Shown here piece by piece: positions 1 to 4,913 of a DNA stretch of 5,446 nt; within the stretch, counting starts at the first letter, position 1; every line of letters starts with the position of its first letter. The notes under the pieces are model-generated. The model saw only the letters and a program-made list of their open reading frames with translations. It made no database searches and had not been told where the DNA came from. The stretch covers positions 1-5,446 of the forward strand of contig CALBTS010000956.1 in the NCBI GenBank assembly GCA_937968035.1, in the 5' to 3' direction. The DNA is from an uncultured Methanomethylovorans sp. GTDB taxonomy: Archaea > Halobacteriota > Methanosarcinia > Methanosarcinales > Methanosarcinaceae. Position numbers and translations under genes: made by a program.

Positions 1-128
1 TTTACTTCTATCTGTATATATTCTTCAATCGCTCCTTCTTTTATTTCCTGGGCCCGGTTCTCAAACGTATTTTCAATGTAAAAAGTGAATATTGTGTATA
101 TGTGTATTACACTTGGGAGAAAACACAT
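1..128 (-). CDS. Possible 5' part of a leftward gene, cut by the left edge
   Basis: On the minus strand one frame stays open from an ATG at 128 to the window edge, about 42 codons. The other two minus frames hit several stops. The last 25 or so residues are charged and look protein-like (for example NRAQEIKEGAIEEYIQIEV), and the DNA there is richer in GC than its surroundings. The first 17 residues come from very AT-rich, repeat-like DNA, and no Shine-Dalgarno sequence precedes the ATG. No in-frame ATG, GTG or TTG lies closer to the protein-like part. The stretch could be the start of a real gene, a decayed remnant or chance. I do not recognise a family, and both the reading and the start are uncertain. 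Confidence 0.25.
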   Translation of the reverse strand, partial: MCFLPSVIHIYTIFTFYIENTFENRAQEIKEGAIEEYIQIEV

Positions 129-190
129 TTGTCTTAAATTTCAAAATATGAAAAGAATACGTACACACATCCACAATTACGTTTAACAAA

Positions 191-200
191 GTTTATATAA
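191..200. promoter_or_regulatory. TATA-like element, direction unclear
   Basis: GTTTATATAA resembles an archaeal box A. Because the core is nearly symmetrical it could serve either strand. Rightward, initiation would fall near 220, inside the palindrome at 220-235, and the leader before the gene at 486 would be about 265 bases. Leftward, initiation would fall near 165, about 37 bases before the possible start at 128. Confidence 0.3.
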
Positions 201-219
201 TAAAAACAGATTAAACCTT

Positions 220-235
220 TCATAAAGATTTATGA
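220..235. repeat. 16-bp palindrome TCATAAA-GA-TTTATGA
   Basis: Two perfect 7-base arms are separated by 2 bases. The site lies about 20 to 30 bases to the right of the TATA-like box at 191-200, where a rightward transcript would begin. That is a usual place for a repressor site in archaea. A two-base loop is too tight for a stable RNA hairpin, so a dimeric protein-binding site is the likelier reading if it is functional. In AT-rich DNA such a palindrome can also arise by chance. Confidence 0.3.
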
Positions 236-392
236 TATCTGGCACTATTCACCTTTCTATTCGATGTTGGCAACAGCTGTGTATTCAAATTTTTTAATAC
301 CCACAATTGTTCACTATATTACTTTAATACTAAGAGTTTGAACTGATAATTTTTATTTTGTATACCATTCGTATAAAAGTAATTTAATAAAC

Positions 393-400
393 TTTAAATA
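393..400 (+). promoter_or_regulatory. Probable TATA box of the DUF1699-like gene
   Basis: TTTAAATA fits the archaeal box A consensus YTTAWANA. Initiation about 25 bases downstream would fall near 420-427, giving a leader of roughly 60 bases before the ATG at 486. That leader would contain the inverted half-sites at 438-467 and the Shine-Dalgarno sequence. A second candidate, TATAAAAG near 372-379, lies slightly upstream. Confidence 0.4.
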
Positions 401-429
401 GAAAGTTGTAGATACAAAGAAATGGGATT

Positions 430-467
430 ACAAAGTATTTTACTTGTAAAAAAACAATATTTTACAA
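430..467 (+). promoter_or_regulatory. Overlapping inverted repeats in the leader of the DUF1699-like gene
   Basis: TTGTAAAA (444-451) and TTTTACAA (460-467) are perfect 8-base inverted arms with an 8-base loop. They end 5 bases before the Shine-Dalgarno AGAGGT. The first arm also forms TTTTAC-TT-GTAAAA with 438-443, so the unit TTTTAC occurs at 438, in reverse at 446, and again at 460. A competing imperfect stem pairs ACAAaGT (430-436) with ACTTGT (442-447). As DNA this looks like three half-sites of an operator. As RNA it offers two mutually exclusive hairpins next to the ribosome-binding site. Either role is an inference. Confidence 0.4.
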
Positions 468-472
468 TCCAC

Positions 473-478
473 AGAGGT
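473..478 (+). promoter_or_regulatory. Shine-Dalgarno AGAGGT of the DUF1699-like gene
   Basis: AGAGGT ends 7 bases before the ATG at 486. It matches the archaeal anti-Shine-Dalgarno sequence well and fixes this start for the gene. Confidence 0.7.
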
Positions 479-485
479 ATAAGAT

Positions 486-884
486 ATGAAAATAAGAGTT
501 GTCAGTTCCAAAGAAGAAATCAACACATTAAGCCCAAATGAAGAGATAGTGCACCTTGCATTCAGGCCATCTAACACGGACATCTTCTCACTTATAATGA
601 AGTGCCCCCAGGTTAAGGCACTCCACATCCCAAGTTCTTACAAGAGAACTATATCCAACTCTGCAAAGATGTACCTCAAAATGCAGGGTATAGAACTGCT
701 CGAAGGAGACGTGTGGGGACACCGCAAGGACATCAACGAATATTCTGAAGTTTCCCAGAGCGTTTACGACCGTATAAAACAATACCGTCTGGATGGAATG
801 CAGGAAGATGATATCGCTGACAAGATGGTCAGAGAAACCAGGCTCAGCCCGGATTTCATCTCATTCCTTATCAAGAGCAACTAA
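486..884 (+). CDS. DUF1699-like protein, possible regulator
   Basis: The 132-residue soluble protein resembles the DUF1699 proteins of Methanosarcinales, whose function I do not know. The start is well placed behind AGAGGT. Residues 1-75 look like a small alpha/beta domain: a strand (KIRVVSS), then a segment with leucine-rich-repeat-like spacing (HLAF, ALHIPSS). A turn with GDVWGHRKDINEY (74-86) follows. Residues 90-131 are helical, and the pattern VYDRIKQYRLDGMQEDDIADKM with LSPDFISFLI looks like a helix-turn-helix, which would suggest DNA binding. No signal peptide, membrane helix or metal-binding cysteine cluster is visible. The gene stands alone, with a long leader region carrying inverted repeats. 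The family assignment is from memory of the sequence pattern, and the regulator idea is an inference. Confidence 0.8.
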   Translation: MKIRVVSSKEEINTLSPNEEIVHLAFRPSNTDIFSLIMKCPQVKALHIPSSYKRTISNSAKMYLKMQGIELLEGDVWGHRKDINEYSEVSQSVYDRIKQYRLDGMQEDDIADKMVRETRLSPDFISFLIKSN

Positions 885-901
885 TTTTAAAATATAATGC
901 C

Positions 902-936
902 GGTCTTGATGACCTGCATTCTCTTCCCTTTTTGAT
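902..936 (+). terminator. Possible terminator after the DUF1699-like gene
   Basis: A short stem, GGTC-TTGAT-GACC (902-914), is followed by a pyrimidine-rich stretch ending in five T (929-933). Archaeal termination mainly needs T-runs, so the T-rich part may matter more than the weak 4-bp stem. The remaining DNA up to 1051 shows no gene on either strand. Confidence 0.35.
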
Positions 937-1030
937 CTATCTTTCGAATTTTAACCCCTGGATATAGCCCTTATTCTCCAGAAGTTGAATTTCACTGTTC
1001 CCAGAATTGAGCCTCAAAACATGCAAGGAA

Positions 1031-1044
1031 GTCAAAAAGACCTG
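1031..1044 (-). terminator. Possible terminator after the small membrane protein gene
   Basis: Read on the minus strand, GGTCTTTTTGAC begins about ten bases after the TGA of the small membrane protein gene. It contains a run of five T inside a short GTC/GAC symmetry. This is consistent with a simple archaeal T-run terminator, but it is short. Confidence 0.3.
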
Positions 1045-1051
1045 AATACTT

Positions 1052-1255
1052 TCACTCCACTTCCATCAACTTAATACCTATTCCGGAAATAAGGAGTATA
1101 AATACCACCAAAGAAACAATGAATCCATAACTTTCCATCGATGGATTCGAATTGGAAGAAAAAGTAGAATGAGTAATAATAATAAGGGCGATCAGGACCA
1201 GCACTGAGCCAGTGGAAGATAATATTTCAAGGGTCTTTTTATCCATGTGGTCCAA
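1052..1255 (-). CDS. Small two-helix membrane protein, function unknown
   Basis: The predicted protein has 67 residues from a TTG at 1255, or 64 from the ATG at 1246. Counted from the ATG it starts MDKKTLEIL, then has a hydrophobic helix at about 12-26 and a short polar loop rich in serine and asparagine (27-38). A second helix spans about 40-58, and the tail is short (KLMEVE). The positive N-terminus and two helices suggest a hairpin in the cytoplasmic membrane. Neither start has a strong Shine-Dalgarno sequence: AGGT lies about 10 bases before the TTG, while the ATG gives the more natural N-terminus. The gene diverges from the nuclease operon with about 70 bases between them. I recognise no family. 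The clean two-helix pattern on the strand opposite its neighbours makes a real gene likely. Confidence 0.65.
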   Translation of the reverse strand: MDHMDKKTLEILSSTGSVLVLIALIIITHSTFSSNSNPSMESYGFIVSLVVFILLISGIGIKLMEVE

Positions 1256-1315
1256 TAAGCGGGTAACCTACATCAATTTAACGCATTGGGAAATCAGTTC
1301 AGCATGTATATCAAT
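1256..1315. promoter_or_regulatory. Divergent promoter region, membrane protein gene / nuclease operon
   Basis: The gap between the two divergent starts must carry both promoters. AATTTAAC (about 1275-1282) is a weak TATA candidate for the rightward operon, with initiation near 1302 and a leader of about 20 bases. On the minus strand GTTAAATTG in the same place, or TATACATG near 1304-1311, could serve the membrane protein gene. None is a strong match. Confidence 0.3.
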
Positions 1316-1324
1316 AGGTGATCC
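1316..1324 (+). promoter_or_regulatory. Nine-base Shine-Dalgarno AGGTGATCC
   Basis: AGGTGATCC matches nine consecutive bases of the ideal archaeal Shine-Dalgarno GGAGGTGATCC (complement of the 16S rRNA 3' end) and runs directly into the ATG at 1325. It fixes the start of the nuclease gene and suggests strong initiation. Confidence 0.75.
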
Positions 1325-1822
1325 ATGACAGAATTCGAGAGAGTACTTGTACAATCGTTTAATTCCTTTTTCACTGAGAATGAGATAAAAGGAATAGCAC
1401 ACAGAGTAAAACAGCATCGTTTTACTCCTCAGTTCCTGGACGTACTTGTGGATTCACTTGACCCGGACTATTATATGGGCATAGAATGCAAAAGTATTTC
1501 TGTAGACAAAGGAGCAAAAGCTCTGTATTATTCTCAGCACTTCACCGTGGACAAAAAAGGCACTCATCAGATAGCACGTATCTCTGATTTCCTCAGACTT
1601 TCGGGGCGTGCCGGTTTTCTGGCAGTGGAACTGAGGATGGGAACTGGTTATTCCCGTGAAGCATATATCGTACCCTGGACCGAACTGGATACACTTTTTA
1701 ATACCGAAGGAGAAAAGAAGTTATCTATATCTGATCTGAAAGAGTATGCAATGATAGAGAGAGAGGGAAACAGATATCGTATAGATCCTGCAAAGTGGAA
1801 AGCAGGAAGAGTAATCGGATAA
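1325..1822 (+). CDS. Hjc-like PD-(D/E)XK nuclease
   Basis: The 165-residue protein has the layout of the archaeal Holliday-junction resolvase Hjc superfamily. An N-terminal helix carries a glutamate (E5, in FERVLVQSF). The core is FLDVLVD with D39, then GIECKS with the E54-x-K56 pair. A helix with glutamine follows (HQIARISDFL, Q82), then a strand, GFLAVELR, and a proline/tryptophan strand, YIVPWTEL. In Hjc the matching E, D, E-x-K residues bind the metal and cut branched DNA. The D39-E54 spacing and the Q helix fit, so the active site looks intact. The protein is longer than typical Hjc and differs in sequence, so the real substrate could be another branched or damaged DNA. The stop codon abuts the next gene, a RecJ-like nuclease, which implies a shared transcript and a common repair or fork-processing task. 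The fold is fairly secure and the substrate is an inference. Confidence 0.75.
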   Translation: MTEFERVLVQSFNSFFTENEIKGIAHRVKQHRFTPQFLDVLVDSLDPDYYMGIECKSISVDKGAKALYYSQHFTVDKKGTHQIARISDFLRLSGRAGFLAVELRMGTGYSREAYIVPWTELDTLFNTEGEKKLSISDLKEYAMIEREGNRYRIDPAKWKAGRVIG

Positions 1823-3232
1823 GTGGTTGGAATGTCAGACTGTCTGGAGCAAATGAGAACACGTGCAAGAAAATGTGCTGACACGATACATGAGAACAGT
1901 GAAGTGAAGGTCGTGTCGCATATAGATGCAGATGGGATAACATCCGCAGCTATTATTTGCAAGGCACTTGAACGTGCAGGCATTGAAAGTTCTGTCGGTT
2001 TTGTAAAACAACTTGACGAAAACACGATCTTTAAGCTGGCAGATCAGAATCCTGAACTTGTCATATTCACTGACCTGGGAAGCGGGATGCTTGAAACTAT
2101 CATAAGATCCGGGTTAAATGTTGTGATATCTGATCACCATCGCCCACGGGGAGACACGGAAAACCTGATAAAGCATCATCTTAATCCCCATCTTTTCGGA
2201 GCGAACGGCTCTACAGATATAAGTGGTTCCGGAACAACATATTTGCTGGCTAACGAACTTGGAGATAACCATGACCTTGCAGGTCTCGCAATAGTTGGTG
2301 CAATTGGAGATATGCAGAACAGACGTAATGGTCATCTTATAAGTCTCAATAGGGAGATCCTTGAAGAGGGCGTATCTAAAGGGATATTGTCATTTGAAAA
2401 AGATGTCATGCTCTTTGGCAAGCAAACAAGGCCCATTTTCAAACTGCTGCAGTTTGCATCAGATCCATACCTTCCCGGTCTGACCGGGGATGAGGATGCG
2501 TGTATAGAGTTCCTTCACCGTATAGGGCTTCGTTTTGGAGATGACGATCGCTGGCGAAGATGGATAGACCTGGAACAGAAAGAAAAACAAACAATTGTCT
2601 CTGCTCTTCTACAACATGGTCTTTCTTCAGGACAGGAATCCTGCAAACTGGAGAGACTTATAGGAGAAGTTTATATATTGTTGAACGAAAGGGAAGGCAC
2701 TGAAATGCGGGATGCCACCGAGTATTCGACATTGCTGAACGCAACAGGAAGATACGATAATGCCGAAATAGGGATGGCTGTATGCATGGGAGATAGGGAA
2801 GAGGCGTATGAGAAAGCAAGCAGATTACTTACTGAGCATCGATCTAACCTTGTAGATGGGCTTAAATTTGTAAAGACAAATGGAATTACAAAGCTCAGTA
2901 ACCTACAGTATTTCGATGCAGGCTCAAATATAAAAGAAACAATTATAGGCATTGTTGCAGGCATGAGCACATCGGTTATCGCTGACAGGAATTATCCAAT
3001 AGTCGCATTTGCAGATGCCGAAGGAGGCGTGAAAGTCTCAGCAAGAGGCACACAGGACCTTGTAAGAAAAGGGCTAAACCTATCAGAAGCATTAGCCTTT
3101 GTATCTGCAGAAGTAGGAGGGGCCGGAGGCGGGCATGATATTGCAGCCGGGGCAACTATTCCTCAGAATTCCAAAGATGAGTTCATACGCAGGCTTGATT
3201 CGATCATTGGCGCCCAGATCTCGAAGCAATGA
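1823..3232 (+). CDS. RecJ/GAN-like DHH-DHHA1 phosphoesterase, probable single-strand nuclease
   Basis: The 469-residue protein has all the DHH-family motifs: SHIDADG (D35, D37), FTDLGSG (D84), SDHH (D104, H105, H106) and GAIGDMQ (D163). These would bind two metal ions for phosphodiester hydrolysis. A middle segment, SDPYLPGLTGDEDACIEFL (213-231), is typical of the archaeal RecJ-like (COG0608) group. The C-terminal DHHA1 domain has KVSARG (404-409) and GGAGGGHD (432-439), which binds nucleic acid. Archaeal relatives include GAN, a 5'-3' exonuclease that binds the GINS replication complex, and other RecJ-like paralogs; I cannot tell which type this is. The GTG at 1823 directly follows the upstream stop codon. 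An ATG at 1832 (MSDCLEQ) is an equally good start, and neither has a strong Shine-Dalgarno, so translation is probably coupled to the nuclease gene. The full length appears intact. Confidence 0.9.
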   Translation: MVGMSDCLEQMRTRARKCADTIHENSEVKVVSHIDADGITSAAIICKALERAGIESSVGFVKQLDENTIFKLADQNPELVIFTDLGSGMLETIIRSGLNVVISDHHRPRGDTENLIKHHLNPHLFGANGSTDISGSGTTYLLANELGDNHDLAGLAIVGAIGDMQNRRNGHLISLNREILEEGVSKGILSFEKDVMLFGKQTRPIFKLLQFASDPYLPGLTGDEDACIEFLHRIGLRFGDDDRWRRWIDLEQKEKQTIVSALLQHGLSSGQESCKLERLIGEVYILLNEREGTEMRDATEYSTLLNATGRYDNAEIGMAVCMGDREEAYEKASRLLTEHRSNLVDGLKFVKTNGITKLSNLQYFDAGSNIKETIIGIVAGMSTSVIADRNYPIVAFADAEGGVKVSARGTQDLVRKGLNLSEALAFVSAEVGGAGGGHDIAAGATIPQNSKDEFIRRLDSIIGAQISKQ

Positions 3233-3236
3233 GCTA

Positions 3237-3992
3237 TCATCTGTACTCATTGATATGACGCAGCTCCCTGAAATCAACTGCCGTGGACATAGCATTTGTT
3301 CTTATGCCTATACCGTGTTCCTGAACAATGGCCATAGGATTGGTGCCGCCTATCACAACGATGCCAAGATGGTCCCTTTCCACAGGCACGTCCAGAATGC
3401 GTGTATTTGGCTCTCCCACTTCGAGGATACCTGTGATACCAGCATCCATCATATCTGAAAGAATTCGGTCGATATCATCCCTTGCAACCATGGGAGCTTC
3501 CCTGAGGTTCGCCAGTATTTTTCCGGAACCCGTTTTAAGCATTTCAGTGACCGATGTGATCTCCTGGGACATGAGTACTTCCAGAGGATCGATCGTAGTA
3601 CTGTGATAGGTTAGCACATTGGTGAACCTAAGAGGTGTTCCGTCCTTGATCTCCACCAATCCGCCAAATCTGGGGTTCACAAACACACCTTTCTTGAGCA
3701 GGATACCATCTATGGTGATGCTGCACATTGTGACAAAACCAACTTCATCCGGACCCACGGAGATCCCTGCAACATTATCCCCTTCATGGAGTATTCTTAT
3801 AAAGGGACTTACTGACAGACCACTATTAATAGCCATTTCGAATATTCCCATCACATCATCGAAATCTTTCTTATCGATAATGGATAGGTTGACCACTACC
3901 TTACCTTCCCGTGTAACCGGATCAAAAGTTGTTCTGAACATCAGATCTTCTATCTTTGCTGATGTGAACTGGATACAGTAGTTTTTCTGCAC
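3237..3992 (-). CDS. nrpRII: NrpR-domain protein without DNA-binding domain, NrpRII-like nitrogen regulator
   Basis: The 251-residue protein is a single NrpR effector domain (DUF128). Diagnostic stretches are [12 protein letters not shown] (14-25), [12 protein letters not shown] (91-102), [10 protein letters not shown] (109-118), TTIDPLEVL (132-140), and [14 protein letters not shown] (209-222). NrpR represses nitrogen-fixation and assimilation genes and is released by 2-oxoglutarate. In Methanococcus one protein carries a winged helix and two such domains. In Methanosarcina, NrpRI carries the winged helix, while NrpRII has only the effector domain and bridges NrpRI to the general transcription factors. 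The lack of any helix-turn-helix here, and no room for one upstream, points to NrpRII. The start is GTG at 3992, behind GAGGT with a 6-base spacer. The isomerase gene lies 69 bases upstream on the same strand, and the RecJ-like gene ends 4 bases beyond its stop. A truncated NrpRI is the less likely alternative. Confidence 0.85.
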   Translation of the reverse strand: MQKNYCIQFTSAKIEDLMFRTTFDPVTREGKVVVNLSIIDKKDFDDVMGIFEMAINSGLSVSPFIRILHEGDNVAGISVGPDEVGFVTMCSITIDGILLKKGVFVNPRFGGLVEIKDGTPLRFTNVLTYHSTTIDPLEVLMSQEITSVTEMLKTGSGKILANLREAPMVARDDIDRILSDMMDAGITGILEVGEPNTRILDVPVERDHLGIVVIGGTNPMAIVQEHGIGIRTNAMSTAVDFRELRHINEYR

Positions 3993-4061
3993 CGATAGAC
4001 CTCAAAGAACTTATTTGTCTTTCTTATATTATACACTATCGATGCAGATATGCAAAGTCTT
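3993..4061 (-). promoter_or_regulatory. Leader of nrpRII: Shine-Dalgarno, possible TATA box and hairpin
   Basis: GAGGT (minus strand, 3999-4003) lies 6 bases before the GTG start. TATAATATAA (4024-4033) could be a TATA box, but initiation would fall near 4000-4005, on the Shine-Dalgarno itself, so it would give a very short leader. There is no clear T-run terminator after the isomerase gene, which favours read-through from it. ATCGATAG (4036-4043) can pair with CTATCGGT (3991-3998), covering the spacer and part of the start codon. No GGAA-N6-TTCC-type NrpR operator is visible. Confidence 0.35.
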
Positions 4062-4796
4062 TCATTCATTTGCAAGTAGCTTTGAGAACATTGCACTGTA
4101 TAAATGCGGATTTTTCAGGAAATCCAGCTTACTGAGATCGCTAACAAGATTATACATATCCTCGCCCTTAGCAAGCCCCAGCATAGAAGGATCTGTGGGT
4201 TTCAGATAGCGTATAGGTGGTATGTTAGTATATTCCGGGTTGCCCACATAACCTGTCCCAAGAAGATAATATGCGGCGCCCGAATGTTCTTTGATGGGGT
4301 CGTACATGGACGAGAACTCACTGCATACCCAGTTTGCCATCTTAAGGGTCTTATCGGAAGAATTAATGGTAATGTGACCATATCCCGGAGGAACCATTAC
4401 TATATCTCCGGCTTTTGCCTCAATGACCACTACGTCCTCAACATTTTCTTCTGCCATCCTCTGCAATAAGTAATTAGCTTCGCCCTCAAGAACCTGATAG
4501 AGCTCTGCATAAGAAACGTGAGCTTCTGGCACATTAGGATGATAATGTCCGGCTGTTTTAACATACTCCTTCCCAAGCATTTGGGGCGGAATAACAGTGA
4601 TGTCATATCTCAGTTGCTGAGATCTAATAACTTCATGTTCCTTTTCATTTCTGTACAGATCCCTGTACATGTAATAGAGTTCAGTGTTCTTTGCTGTCCG
4701 GCTCCACTCCGTGTCATAGAGGACATCATCCATATCATGCAGCATTCTGATGTCTGGCTTCTTAATGTGTCCAAAAAAATTAAGTTCTTTCCCCAT
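4062..4796 (-). CDS. pgiA: Cupin-type glucose-6-phosphate isomerase
   Basis: The 244-residue protein belongs to the archaeal cupin-type phosphoglucose isomerases (EC 5.3.1.9), unrelated to the classical enzyme. They interconvert glucose 6-phosphate and fructose 6-phosphate, in methanogens mainly for gluconeogenesis and glycogen turnover. The metal site is visible: GHYHP (H84, H86), YAELYQVLEGEANYLLQ (E98) and PPGYGHITIN (H141). TAGHYHPN with the following AEL is the family signature. The first 65 residues and a C-terminal part after about residue 190 flank the cupin barrel. The protein is longer than the roughly 190-residue Pyrococcus enzyme because of the C-terminal extension (PPIRYLKPTDPSMLGL onward). 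ATG at 4796 follows GAGGGAT, about 7 bases upstream. A TATA box near 4892-4902 gives it its own promoter, and nrpRII lies 69 bases downstream. The enzyme assignment is strong. Confidence 0.92.
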   Translation of the reverse strand: MGKELNFFGHIKKPDIRMLHDMDDVLYDTEWSRTAKNTELYYMYRDLYRNEKEHEVIRSQQLRYDITVIPPQMLGKEYVKTAGHYHPNVPEAHVSYAELYQVLEGEANYLLQRMAEENVEDVVVIEAKAGDIVMVPPGYGHITINSSDKTLKMANWVCSEFSSMYDPIKEHSGAAYYLLGTGYVGNPEYTNIPPIRYLKPTDPSMLGLAKGEDMYNLVSDLSKLDFLKNPHLYSAMFSKLLANE

Positions 4797-4810
4797 TTTT
4801 ATATCCCTCA

Positions 4811-4823
4811 GTATCTTTAATAC
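4811..4823. repeat. Short inverted repeat GTAT-N5-ATAC in the pgiA leader
   Basis: Four-base arms separated by five bases lie between the predicted transcription start and the Shine-Dalgarno of the isomerase gene. The spacing resembles a small operator, but the arms are short and AT-rich, so chance is likely. Confidence 0.15.
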
Positions 4824-4891
4824 CTCACCGAATAGCCACTGTCCAATATTGCGTTCTTAGTGACCATATTATTATTTTTATTATTGATTTG

Positions 4892-4902
4892 TATATATAT
4901 AA
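4892..4902 (-). promoter_or_regulatory. TATA box for pgiA (and probably nrpRII)
   Basis: Read on the minus strand, TTATATATATA is a strong box A preceded by purine-rich AAGG, as a BRE would be. Initiation would fall near 4868-4875, leaving a leader of about 75 bases before the ATG at 4796. The box begins about 12 bases after the uvrC stop codon, so the isomerase gene need not depend on uvrC transcription. Confidence 0.55.
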
Positions 4903-4913
4903 CCTTGTAGGTT
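4901..4913 (-). repeat. Small stem-loop right after the uvrC stop codon
   Basis: AACCT-TGT-AGGTT is a perfect 5-bp stem with a three-base loop, directly adjoining the uvrC TGA (4914-4916) and touching the next TATA box. It could protect or define the uvrC transcript end, or be part of the BRE region. No T-run follows, so it is not a classical terminator. Confidence 0.25.

Larger units (their letters stand above)
129..485. other. Long AT-rich intergenic region
   Basis: About 350 bases contain no convincing gene on either strand. The composition is strongly AT-rich with short A and T runs, typical of non-coding DNA in this group. It holds two TATA-like elements (191-200 and 393-400), a palindrome (220-235) and a cluster of inverted half-sites (430-467), each listed separately. 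No tRNA fold, CRISPR repeat or recognisable C/D box pair was found. The length would leave room for a small RNA gene, but nothing in the sequence specifically supports one. Confidence 0.6.

Noticed and set aside
422..485. ATG at 422 as a leader peptide or alternative start for the DUF1699-like gene
   Set aside because: It is in a different frame from the gene at 486, has no ribosome-binding site, and reads into low-complexity sequence.
1..485. CRISPR array or tRNA/C-D box RNA in the long gap
   Set aside because: No regular repeats with spacers, no cloverleaf, and no correctly paired C and D boxes were seen; the short GTGTA repeats are too small.
1648..2025. Open frame of 125 codons on the minus strand across the nuclease/RecJ junction
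   Set aside because: It lies opposite two genes with clear catalytic motifs and has a serine- and cysteine-rich sequence without domain character; an antisense shadow.
3135..3458. Plus-strand frame of 107 codons overlapping the RecJ-like 3' end
   Set aside because: It overlaps the DHHA1 domain in another frame and runs antisense through nrpRII; no support.
3328..3981. Plus-strand open frames of 92 and 120 codons opposite nrpRII
   Set aside because: They mirror the NrpR domain gene and have no plausible protein features or ribosome-binding sites.
3993..4061. NrpR operator (GGAA-N6-TTCC type) indicating self-control of nrpRII
   Set aside because: No such inverted repeat is present between the isomerase gene and nrpRII.
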